Notes under the pieces: generated by a model
Databases searched by the model: none
What the model was told of the DNA's origin: nothing
What the model saw: the letters and a program-made list of their open reading frames with translations, nothing else
Shown here: positions 42,069 to 49,199 of the stretch, piece by piece
How the letters are laid out: each line of letters starts with the position of its first letter
Position numbering within the stretch: the first letter of the stretch is position 1
Source of the DNA: an uncultured Coriobacteriaceae bacterium
GTDB taxonomy: Bacteria; Actinomycetota; Coriobacteriia; Coriobacteriales; Atopobiaceae
Direction: 5' to 3'
Length of the DNA: 64,000 nucleotides
Assembly: GCA_902788705.1 (NCBI GenBank)
Contig: CADALE010000013.1
Coordinates: 1-64,000 of the forward strand
Translations under genes and position numbers: made by a program

Positions 42069-43037
42069 ATGAAGGTCATGGCCATTTGCGCAGGTCGCAA
42101 GAACGGCAACGGCGAGATCCTTGCCAAGGAGGCCCTGCTTGGCGCACAGGAGATGGGCGCCGAGGTCGAGATGATCAACCTGTTTGACTACAACATCCTG
42201 CCCTGCACCGGCTGCGAGAGCTGCACCATGCAGATGGGCGAGGTGGCCATGGACCCCACCAAGCAGTACCGTGGCTGCGTGCTCAAGAACAAGGACGACG
42301 TGGACGCCCTCGTCGCCGAGCTGCACACCTGCAACGGCATCATCTTCTCCGTGCCTACCTACGACCTTACGCCCAGCTCGCTGTACACCCGCTTTGCGCA
42401 GCGCTTCCTGGCCTACGAGCTCTCGTTCCTGCTCGAGATCGGCGTCGTCAAGGAGAACCCCAACACCGTTGCCGGCCTCATCGCCGTGGGCGGCTCCATG
42501 CACGACTGGCAGTCGCTGGCGCTCGAGAGCCTGCAGGCCACCATGTTCACCATGTCGCTCACCGTGGTTGACCGCTTCATGAGCCAGCGCGTCGGCCGTC
42601 CCGGCAACGTGCTGCTGCACCAGGAGCAGCTTGACCGTGCCCACCAGATGGGCGTCAACATCGCCAAGGCCATCCAGACCCCCGTCGAGGAGCGCACCTG
42701 GATGGGCGACCCCAACGACGGCGTGTGCCCCAACTGCCACTCCAGCCTGGTGTACCCCGGCGATGCCCACTGGGACGGCATCGAGTTCCCGTACGAGTGC
42801 GCCGTGTGCGGCTGCGGCGGCGAGCTGGGCACCAACCCCGAGACCGGCCGTCCGATGCTCGTGATTGACCCCGAGAACGGCCATGTGCGCGACCGCTGCA
42901 TCGACAAGGCGCGCGCCGAGCACCTCAACGAGATCATCCAGACCCGCATCGGCTTCTTCCAGCAGCAGGACGTGGTGCAGCCGCTGGCCAAGAAGTACCG
43001 CGAGATCAAGTTCCCCACCTTCACCATTGAGCGCTAA
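42069..43037 (+). CDS. NAD(P)H:FMN oxidoreductase with C-terminal zinc ribbon
   Basis: A 322-residue protein. Residues 1-185 are a flavodoxin-like NADPH-dependent FMN reductase (MKVMAICAGRKNGNGEILAK, SVPTYDLTPSSLYTRFAQRF, AVGGSMHDW), with a CTGCESC motif replacing the usual single cysteine. The C-terminal third adds a four-cysteine zinc ribbon (CPNCH and CAVCGC about 27 residues apart), not standard in the family. ATG 42069 is preceded by GAGGAG. It is followed by a strong terminator, so it is monocistronic, and is the first gene of the acyl-metabolism block. It may deliver reduced flavin or reduce a small organic substrate. Confidence 0.85.
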   Translation: MKVMAICAGRKNGNGEILAKEALLGAQEMGAEVEMINLFDYNILPCTGCESCTMQMGEVAMDPTKQYRGCVLKNKDDVDALVAELHTCNGIIFSVPTYDLTPSSLYTRFAQRFLAYELSFLLEIGVVKENPNTVAGLIAVGGSMHDWQSLALESLQATMFTMSLTVVDRFMSQRVGRPGNVLLHQEQLDRAHQMGVNIAKAIQTPVEERTWMGDPNDGVCPNCHSSLVYPGDAHWDGIEFPYECAVCGCGGELGTNPETGRPMLVIDPENGHVRDRCIDKARAEHLNEIIQTRIGFFQQQDVVQPLAKKYREIKFPTFTIER

Positions 43038-43060
43038 CGCATAGACGCGCCGCGGCGTAG

Positions 43061-43117
43061 GCGGCCCGGGCAACGAGGACGGCATGTCCAACTCGTTGCC
43101 CGGGCCGCTTCTTTCTT
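43061..43117 (+). terminator. Strong terminator after the flavin reductase
   Basis: A 17-bp perfect stem, GCGGCCCGGGCAACGAG (43061-43077) with its complement at 43092-43108, is followed by TTCTTTCTT. It also separates this gene from the convergent PucR gene. Confidence 0.9.
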
Positions 43118-43147
43118 AGTGGCAGTGTCGTCTCATGAGGCCGGGTG

Positions 43148-44761
43148 TCAGCCCTCCGAGAGGGCGTCCCTCGAGATGTTCAGGCGAGGCTGGAAGAGGC
43201 CCAGGTATATGAGCGCCCTGAAGCTTACCTGCAGCAGGAATACGTCCTCGCCGTTGGTGAGGTCAAGCCCCAGCACCTCGCGGATGCGGCCCATGCGGTA
43301 CAGCATCGTGTTCTTGTGCAGGTTGAGGAGCTTTGCCGACCTCGCAGTCGAGCCAGAGGTCTGCAGGTAGCAGAAGAGGGTCTCCATCAGCTCGCCTCCG
43401 TGTGCCTCGTCATAGTCCATAAGGGAAAGCAGGGAGGGATGGCACAGGTTGATCAGGCCCATTCGGCGCCCCGTGAGGTCGAGCATCTGCATATAGGCGT
43501 AGTTGCGATAGAAGAAGGGCTGGCTGTCCGCCAGGGAGCGCGACGTCATGCTGCCGTAGCGAATGGCAGCGCGCGCCTGGTCGTACGCCACGCGCGTCTC
43601 GATGATGGAGCGAAACGCGTTGGAGATTCCAACCGACAGGTTATTGAGGATGGCTACCTCGCTGATCTTGCGCACCGAGCGCTCTGAAAGGCCCTCGTCC
43701 TCGTCACGCGAGATGAGCGCGACGAGCTGTTGGTGATAGCGGGTGTACAGCGAGTGGTGCAGCACGGGGCGCAGCTGCCCTGCAACATGCTCGGCCTGCG
43801 CCTGCGAGAGCCCTTCGCCCGGAGTATGGAAGCACACCACATAGAGCAGCGGCTTCGGGTGGAAGTTCAGGGCCTTCAGCCTCCTGCGCGTGACGGCAGC
43901 GCTTGGCGAACGGTCACCCAGCAGGTTCTCTAGAAAGTACGACCCCCTCTCACCACTGGTGGGGCCCCAGATCTCAGACTTCTGGAGCTCCTGCCCCACG
44001 AAGTTGGCCAAGTGCACAAAGGCTTCGCCGTCCAAGGTACGGAAGGCGTGACGATACTCCACCATCATCACATGCGCCACGCACACGCCATGCAGCATCA
44101 CGGCAAGGGTCATGGTGTTGAGGTCAAGTATCTTGTTGTGCTGCACCAAGGGACCCTTGCTCTTGGCGATCTCGGAGTCGATGCGGCTGTCGCGGATGTA
44201 GGAGACCGCCTCCTCGAGTATCGTCTCGGTGGTCATCTCCTGGCGCATCACGCGCCCGAACGTCGAGTCCTCCTCAAGGTTGCCAAGGCGGTAGGCAATG
44301 TAGTGGTAGGTGGTATCAATCACCACGATGGGGTTGTCCAGGACATCGGCAGCCTCATCGATGAGGTACTGCAGCCCCTGGTTGGAGAAGTGTGCCGATA
44401 GCAGGCGCTGCACGATGTTCGTGAGCTCCTGGTCCTCGAGGAAGGCCGACTGAATGGCGTTGTAGCACGCAAAGAGGTTGGCTCCGGGGGCTAGCCACAC
44501 GAGGTTGACGTTGGGATGCGAGGATAGCTTGTCCGGCGCTGGACCGCCATCCACGACGATGCAGTTGAAGAGCCTGGCGTCGCACACGTGCAGGGGCAAA
44601 AGCTCGCTGTCACAGAAGTACAGCACGTCCTCTCGAAGCTGGTTGTCGTCACCAGTCGTGAGAAACGACACGTTATGCACCTCGCAGTGTGGGTCTGCAA
44701 GCGACACGCTGCTTATGTCGGCATCCGGTATTCGATTCAGCAGACCATCGAACCTCATGCT
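43148..44761 (-). CDS. PucR/CdaR-family transcriptional regulator
   Basis: A 537-residue regulator. The end carries the PucR C-terminal HTH_30: LMETLFCYLQTSGSTARSAK, LLNLHKNTMLYRMGRIREVL, GLDLTNGEDVFLLQVSFRAL. The centre resembles the GGDEF-like fold of CdaR-type regulators (FHPKPLLYVVCFHTP, RSIIETRVAYDQARAAIRYG). The N-terminal 170 residues are a family-specific sensor region. ATG 44761 has GGGAG upstream; a GTG 22 codons earlier is less likely. It is divergent from the thiolase gene across a 160-base region holding palindromes, suggesting control of that operon and of itself by a substrate-derived ligand. Confidence 0.88.
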   Translation of the reverse strand, partial: SMRFDGLLNRIPDADISSVSLADPHCEVHNVSFLTTGDDNQLREDVLYFCDSELLPLHVCDARLFNCIVVDGGPAPDKLSSHPNVNLVWLAPGANLFACYNAIQSAFLEDQELTNIVQRLLSAHFSNQGLQYLIDEAADVLDNPIVVIDTTYHYIAYRLGNLEEDSTFGRVMRQEMTTETILEEAVSYIRDSRIDSEIAKSKGPLVQHNKILDLNTMTLAVMLHGVCVAHVMMVEYRHAFRTLDGEAFVHLANFVGQELQKSEIWGPTSGERGSYFLENLLGDRSPSAAVTRRRLKALNFHPKPLLYVVCFHTPGEGLSQAQAEHVAGQLRPVLHHSLYTRYHQQLVALISRDEDEGLSERSVRKISEVAILNNLSVGISNAFRSIIETRVAYDQARAAIRYGSMTSRSLADSQPFFYRNYAYMQMLDLTGRRMGLINLCHPSLLSLMDYDEAHGGELMETLFCYLQTSGSTARSAKLLNLHKNTMLYRMGRIREVLGLDLTNGEDVFLLQVSFRALIYLGLFQPRLNISRDALSEG

Positions 44762-44790
44762 TACTCCCGTTTCTCTGTCAACTCTTGATG

Positions 44791-44806
44791 TTGTGTGAAC
44801 ACACAA
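44791..44806. promoter_or_regulatory. TTGTG-N6-CACAA palindrome between pucR-like and thiolase genes
   Basis: TTGTGTGAACACACAA is an inverted repeat with 7-bp arms and an AA centre, 30 bases upstream of the PucR start. It has the same outer arms and spacing as 51023-51038. Likely operator of the divergent promoters. Confidence 0.55.
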
Positions 44807-44837
44807 GAGGATACGACTTTCTGACACAAAACGTTAG

Positions 44838-44867
44838 GTGGCAAACCGTCGTTTTGCATGTGGCAAA
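44838..44867 (+). promoter_or_regulatory. Two GTGGCAAA direct repeats before the thiolase gene
   Basis: GTGGCAAA occurs at 44838-44845 and 44860-44867, 22 bases apart (two helical turns). The second copy also pairs with TTTTGC just before it. The position, about 55 bases before the thiolase ATG, suits an activator site. Confidence 0.35.
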
Positions 44868-44921
44868 TAGAGAAGATGACCATACGGCACGTTCTGTCCT
44901 TTGACGAAAGGAGCAGCAAGC

Positions 44922-46205
44922 ATGAAGGTAGGCAAGTACGCACGCAGCGTGTCCATCGTGGGCGTCGGCTGCACCCCGTTCACCAACTTCGAGGACCATC
45001 CCGAGACCAAGGGCATGTCCGAGGGCGAGGCCTTTGGCTACGCGGCCCTCGAGGCCATCGCTGACGCAGGACTCGAGCCTCGCGACATCCAGTATTTCTA
45101 CCATGGCTCCGCCAACCCGTTCATGATTGGCGACTCGCTTACCCCCAACATGCAGGTGGCCGATTGGTTTGGCGTCCGTGGCATCGGCTCGGTGCATCAC
45201 TCCGAGGCCTGCTGCACCGGCTACGTCGCCATGCAGGAGGCGGCCATGGCCATCGCCTCCGGCGAGTTTGACATCGTGCTCTCTGGCGCCGTCGACCTCG
45301 CGGCAAGCCTGCCCGTCGTCAACGCCCCTGGCTGCTTCCGTCGCGACTTCCCGCTCGAGGAGATGCTGCCCTCCATTCCCATGGTGTACGACCGTGCCTA
45401 TGGCCGTCCCCTGGACTCCGCCTTCGGCATCTCGTTCGATAACTGGATCAACGAGTACCGCTGGACCTACGGCCTGTCCGACACCGACATCGACAATGCC
45501 CTGAACGGCGTCGCCAAGAGCCTGCGCCGCGCCTCCGTGCTCAACCCGCTGGGCTTCTACGACGTGGACTTCGACCAGGTTGCCGCTGCCCAAGGCCTCG
45601 AGAACGCCGACGCGTTCCTCACCTCCATGTTCAACCCCAAGGTCACCCAGTACCTGCGCGTCACGGGCTTCGAGACCAAGTGCGACGGCGCTGCCGCCAT
45701 CGTCATGATGCCCACCGAGATGGCGGTGGCCCGTGGCCTCGACCACAAGGTCATCGACCTTCTGGGCACCGGCTCCGCTGCCTACGAGGGCGCCACGCTC
45801 GCCAACGAGAAGACCGGCACCATCCGCGGCACCGAGCAGGTCTACGAGCTCACCGGCGTCAAGCCCGACGAGATTGACCTCCTCTTCATCAACGACTTCT
45901 TCATGGCGGGCGACATCTGCGTGCCCGAGGAGGTTGGCTACGTGCCCCGCGGCGAGGCCTGGAAGTACGCCATCGACGGCCGCTTCGCCTTCGACGGCGA
46001 CAAGCCCATCAACACCCACGGCGGCCGCTGCAACTTCGGCCATGCCCACGGTGCCTCCGGCATCGCCGACATCGTCGAGGCCGTCAAGCAGATGCGTGGC
46101 GAGGCTGGTGCAACCCAGATGAAGAAGCTCCCGCGCACCACGCTGTTCCGTGGCTTCGGCGGCGGGCAGAACATCCGCGTCCAGATCATCCGCACCCACG
46201 AGTAA
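44922..46205 (+). CDS. SCP2-type thiolase / acetyl-CoA acetyltransferase-like
   Basis: A 427-residue thiolase-fold enzyme of the SCP-x subgroup. The nucleophile is in HSEACCTGYVAMQEAAMAIA (Cys97) and the C-terminal catalytic His in THGGRCNFGHAHGASG. ATG 44922 has AAGGAG upstream. SCP2-type thiolases usually need a DUF35 OB-fold partner, which is the next gene, and an ACP gene follows, so the three probably act as a complex that makes or cleaves a beta-keto thioester. In PhlC/PhlB the same pair acylates phloroglucinols. The substrate here is unknown. The operon is divergent from the PucR gene. Confidence 0.88.
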   Translation: MKVGKYARSVSIVGVGCTPFTNFEDHPETKGMSEGEAFGYAALEAIADAGLEPRDIQYFYHGSANPFMIGDSLTPNMQVADWFGVRGIGSVHHSEACCTGYVAMQEAAMAIASGEFDIVLSGAVDLAASLPVVNAPGCFRRDFPLEEMLPSIPMVYDRAYGRPLDSAFGISFDNWINEYRWTYGLSDTDIDNALNGVAKSLRRASVLNPLGFYDVDFDQVAAAQGLENADAFLTSMFNPKVTQYLRVTGFETKCDGAAAIVMMPTEMAVARGLDHKVIDLLGTGSAAYEGATLANEKTGTIRGTEQVYELTGVKPDEIDLLFINDFFMAGDICVPEEVGYVPRGEAWKYAIDGRFAFDGDKPINTHGGRCNFGHAHGASGIADIVEAVKQMRGEAGATQMKKLPRTTLFRGFGGGQNIRVQIIRTHE

Positions 46206-46233
46206 GCGCGCCAGCGCAGAACAGGAGTAAGCC

Positions 46234-46701
46234 ATGCCTCTTCTCAAGGATATGGAGCCCATCGTCAAGCGCTTCTATGACGGCGTTGCCGAGGGCAAGT
46301 ACTGGGGCCGTCGGTGCAAGGAGTGCGGAGCCATCGAGTTCCCGCCGCACCTGGGCTGCAACACCTGCGGCTATCACGAGACCGAGTGGGTGGAGCTGTC
46401 TGGTCACGGCACCCTGAAGAGTTTCGTCGTGCCCGGCATCCAGAACGACAAGCCCTACCTCAAGGCAATTGGTGCCTACGGCTATGGCGCCGTGCAGCTT
46501 GACGAGGGCCCCATCTACACCTTCGTCGTCTTCGGCGGCAAGAAGAAGGTCGTCAAAGGCCTGCAGCAGCGCCTGGCCGACGGCGAGGTCATTGGCGTGC
46601 ACGCCAAGCCCATCGCCCGTGAGGTGCCCATCAAGCCCGGTTCGGACGAGATGGTTCCCTGGAGCGAGCTTTGCTTCGAGCTCGACGAGGTAACTGCGTA
46701 G
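46234..46701 (+). CDS. DUF35 OB-fold/zinc-ribbon thiolase partner
   Basis: A 155-residue protein. A rubredoxin-like zinc ribbon (CKECGAIEFPPHLGCNTCG, four cysteines) is followed by an OB fold (GTLKSFVVPGI, KPYLKAIGAYGYGAVQLDEG). This is the DUF35/ChsH2/PhlB architecture. Such proteins bind SCP2 thiolases and are needed for acyl-CoA handling. AGGAG lies before the start. It sits 28 bases after the thiolase and 51 before the ACP gene. Confidence 0.9.
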   Translation: MPLLKDMEPIVKRFYDGVAEGKYWGRRCKECGAIEFPPHLGCNTCGYHETEWVELSGHGTLKSFVVPGIQNDKPYLKAIGAYGYGAVQLDEGPIYTFVVFGGKKKVVKGLQQRLADGEVIGVHAKPIAREVPIKPGSDEMVPWSELCFELDEVTA

Positions 46702-46752
46702 CAATCAGTCGAGGTGCGCACGAGACGCCCTCATCAAGGAAAGGAAACAACC

Positions 46753-46989
46753 ATGGACCAGGAACTCTTTGAGCAGCTTGCCGGCTTCGCCCGCACCGCC
46801 TACGGCTTCGAGGGCGAGATTACCCCTGACACCACCTTTGACGAGCTGGGCAAGGGCTCGATGAAGATGATCGCCCTTACCTCCACCATCGAGAATGAGC
46901 TTGACGCCGAGGTCACGATTCACGAAGTCATGACCATGAAGACCTTCGGCGAGCTTGTCGAGCGTGTCGCTGAGGAGATCGAGGAGTAG
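46753..46989 (+). CDS. Acyl carrier protein (stand-alone)
   Basis: A 78-residue four-helix acidic carrier: DQELFEQLAGFARTAYGFEG, then the phosphopantetheine site LGKGSMKMIALTSTIENELD with Ser36. The usual DSL motif is KGSM, so it is not the housekeeping AcpP. AAGGAAA precedes the ATG. As last gene of the thiolase-DUF35-ACP operon it may hold the acyl group acted on by the thiolase. A strong terminator follows. Confidence 0.88.
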   Translation: MDQELFEQLAGFARTAYGFEGEITPDTTFDELGKGSMKMIALTSTIENELDAEVTIHEVMTMKTFGELVERVAEEIEE

Positions 46990-47023
46990 GGGAGAGACCC
47001 CCTCACGCTCACATGTTATTGGA

Positions 47024-47064
47024 AGGGCGCCACGTCTTGGGAGAGGACGTGGCGCCTTCTGTTT
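47024..47064 (+). terminator. Terminator of the thiolase-DUF35-ACP operon
   Basis: GGCGCCACGTC (47026-47036) and GACGTGGCGCC (47046-47056) form an 11-bp stem, with flanking AGG/CTT, followed by TTCTGTTT. Confidence 0.85.
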
Positions 47065-47080
47065 GAGTGACCATATATGC

Positions 47081-47116
47081 GAGGGGCGATCCTGCCTGGT
47101 TGCGGGACCGCCCCTC
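47081..47116 (-). terminator. Terminator of the Nif11-like gene
   Basis: GAGGGGCG...CGCCCCTC with further inner pairing (GCGGGA/TCCTGC) forms a GC-rich hairpin 28 bases past the Nif11-like stop, read leftward. Confidence 0.55.
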
Positions 47117-47144
47117 CTGATATAGCTCTATGCCTTTGTCTTCG

Positions 47145-47384
47145 CTACTGCAGCTCGTCAAGCTCCTGCTCCATGATGACGCCCTTCCGTGCGGCGCGCA
47201 CCTGCATGAGTCCAGCCTCAAACTCCTCGGCAGTGAACTCATATCCAAGCTCCGCTGCATGGCGTGCGTAATAGGCGCTCTCAGGCTCGTCGTCCTCGGC
47301 TGGGCCAAGGTCACCGACCCTCGCGATGAGGGTCTCGTCGGTCTCGAGGTCGTTGATGAACCTACGTGCATCTCGTGTGGACAT
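47145..47384 (-). CDS. Nif11-domain small protein
   Basis: A 79-residue protein: STRDARRFINDLETDETLIA, then AELGYEFTAEEFEAGLMQVR resembles the Nif11-like leader domain (F-x-x-x-L-x-x-D-x-x-L, then GYxFTxEE). Nif11-like leaders often direct RiPP maturation, but there is no GG/GA cleavage site or core peptide at the end (MEQELDELQ) and no modification enzyme nearby. It may be a free-standing Nif11 protein. It lies leftward of the IIB-like gene with a 39-base gap. Confidence 0.65.
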   Translation of the reverse strand: MSTRDARRFINDLETDETLIARVGDLGPAEDDEPESAYYARHAAELGYEFTAEEFEAGLMQVRAARKGVIMEQELDELQ

Positions 47385-47423
47385 GGCTACCCCCGTCTCT
47401 CGTGGTGTCTATCGGTCTGTGCC

Positions 47424-47876
47424 CTATTTGCCCTGCTTGGCAAGCCAGCGGCGGTGCGAGACGTTGCGCGTTGCCGTCATGGAGCGAGGCTCGTCGGGAA
47501 ACACGATGGGGTTGGGCGTGCCGTTGCGCCACAGCTCAAGCACGTCCTCTGCCTCCTCGATCACGCCTTCGATGTCAATCTGCCCATAGAGGCGCATGGG
47601 GAGGATGAACACCGGGATGCGCAGCTTGCCCTGCTTCGCGGCACTCTTTGCGGGAAACTCGAGGTGCGGGCAGCACAGCGCCACGTCAACCTCGTCCTGG
47701 CGTTGCTCGACATGGCCGGAGTTGAAGGCTGCGCTCTCGCCCCAAAGCGCGGAGAACGGAATGAACTCCAGGAATACCTCGTCCTGAAGGCCCTTCTCCT
47801 CAAGCTGGCGGTTGAGGTGTGCCGCCATGGTGCTCGACGAGAAGCCGCCGCCACAGCAGATTGCGATTCGAAGCAT
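47424..47876 (-). CDS. Orphan PTS IIB-like protein
   Basis: A 150-residue protein starting MLRIAICCGGGFSSSTMAAH, a CxxGxS-type loop of the lactose/cellobiose IIB fold with a possible phospho-cysteine at position 7 or 8. The core DEVDVALCCPHLEFPAKSAA and IPVFILPMRLYGQIDIEGVI fits a Rossmann-like IIB. No IIA or IIC gene is present. ATG 47876 has GGGGGG upstream. It is downstream of the hydrogenase-like sensor/phosphatase pair, so it might be a phosphorylation-dependent regulator rather than a transporter part. Confidence 0.75.
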   Translation of the reverse strand: MLRIAICCGGGFSSSTMAAHLNRQLEEKGLQDEVFLEFIPFSALWGESAAFNSGHVEQRQDEVDVALCCPHLEFPAKSAAKQGKLRIPVFILPMRLYGQIDIEGVIEEAEDVLELWRNGTPNPIVFPDEPRSMTATRNVSHRRWLAKQGK

Positions 47877-48023
47877 TGGTGCCCCCCTGTCAGTGTTCGT
47901 TACAGGAATACCTCCTGTCAAAGATTCTGCCATATCGTTCATCTGTGCCATCAATCAGCAATCGTGCAGAGCGGTAGACGGGCTGATATGCCGGCGGCAC
48001 GATCCAGCACAACCAAGGCACCT

Positions 48024-49199
48024 TTAGAAGTAGCTCACCCTGATGTGCTTGCCCATCTTCTCAAGGCAGGCGGCAAGCTCCTTCACGATGTTCATCTTGA
48101 TATTGAAGCTGATGGGCAGGTCAGGGTTCTGGTGGGCCGGGTTCATCGCACGTCCCACGAAGAAGTTGATATCGGTTGCCTCCTCAAAGAGCAGCTGGCA
48201 GATGCGCGAGGCTCCGTCGTGGCCGTAGTTCCACTGCTCGTAGCTCTCGTTGTCCTCCAGGTAGTTCTGCGCGTACTCCAGCACCTTGCTCATGGTGACG
48301 ACGCCCTCGGTCACGAGGTCGACGCCCTCAAGCTCGCTCATGGGCGGCACGCCTGCCACCATGACCTGGCTAGACATGGGCCTGAGCGGCTTGCGCAGGT
48401 ACTTCGCTGCGATGGTGGCCGTGGTGCCGCCGCAGATGATGTGCTTGCCCTCCTTCGAGAAGAAGAGGCTCATCATCCTATCGTTGTCATCGCGGTCTGC
48501 CGGCGGCCCGAAGAGGAGGTTCATGGGCACGCGCTGACGCACCTTGACCACACAGGCGGTGACGTCGTCCAACGGATGGTGCGCATACAGCTTGTCGCAC
48601 TCGTCGACCAGCATGGTGCAGAGCACCTTGGCGGTGTAGCCCACTAGCGACATGTCCGCCATGAACTGACCGATGTCCTCGCGCTTCCAGTCGTTGTTGT
48701 ACGTGTTGTCGGCGCTCGCATGCGGGCATCCGTCGCTCATCGCCACGAAGACGTCGCCCTCCTGCAGGCGTATCGTCGAGCGATAGATGGTCTTGCCCTC
48801 TATGTGCAGCTCCGTCATCGGGTAGTCGGTCATGTCACCGTCTCGAATCAGGATGACCTCGGGATTGTCATACTGGATAAGCTCGGCGGTATGGTTGCGC
48901 ACCAGGTTGATGATGGTGAAGGTGGAGTACGCCACGCCGTGGACCGAGTGTAGCGGGAGCGTGGCGGCTATGGTTGACACGCACTCCTCTATTGACATGC
49001 CCTCGGCCATCATGGTTGAGATGATCTTCGAAGTCAGCGTCGAGAGGATGGACGCCTGCACGCCACTGCCCAGGCCATCGGCAAGGACGACCACGGTGGA
49101 GCCGTCCTCGGTGTTCACCACGTCGACGTGGTCGCCGCACAGTTCCTCGCCTGCATGGTTGATGCTCCGGTAGCCGATGTCAACGCTCAGGTCATTCAT
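48024..49199 (-). CDS. SpoIIE-like PP2C phosphatase
   Basis: A 391-residue protein. Residues 1-210 form a SpoIIE-type PP2C phosphatase: DIGYRSINHAGEELCGDHVD, STVVVLADGLGSGVQASILS, YDNPEVILIRDG, VFVAMSDGCPHA, DVTACVVKV. Metal-binding Asp residues are evident. The C-terminal 170 residues are uncharacterised. ATG 49199 is chosen with AGGAG upstream; it overlaps the end of the sensor gene by 8 bases, so the two are coupled. Such phosphatases next to hydrogenase-like PAS sensors are thought to relay a redox or H2 signal. The target is unknown. Confidence 0.85.
   Translation of the reverse strand: MNDLSVDIGYRSINHAGEELCGDHVDVVNTEDGSTVVVLADGLGSGVQASILSTLTSKIISTMMAEGMSIEECVSTIAATLPLHSVHGVAYSTFTIINLVRNHTAELIQYDNPEVILIRDGDMTDYPMTELHIEGKTIYRSTIRLQEGDVFVAMSDGCPHASADNTYNNDWKREDIGQFMADMSLVGYTAKVLCTMLVDECDKLYAHHPLDDVTACVVKVRQRVPMNLLFGPPADRDDNDRMMSLFFSKEGKHIICGGTTATIAAKYLRKPLRPMSSQVMVAGVPPMSELEGVDLVTEGVVTMSKVLEYAQNYLEDNESYEQWNYGHDGASRICQLLFEEATDINFFVGRAMNPAHQNPDLPISFNIKMNIVKELAACLEKMGKHIRVSYF

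Noticed and set aside
44922-46989. Phloroglucinol acylation or degradation cluster
   Set aside because: The thiolase-DUF35 pair resembles PhlC/PhlB, but no PhlA-like KAS III, PhlD or phloroglucinol reductase is present, so only a general acyl role is supported.
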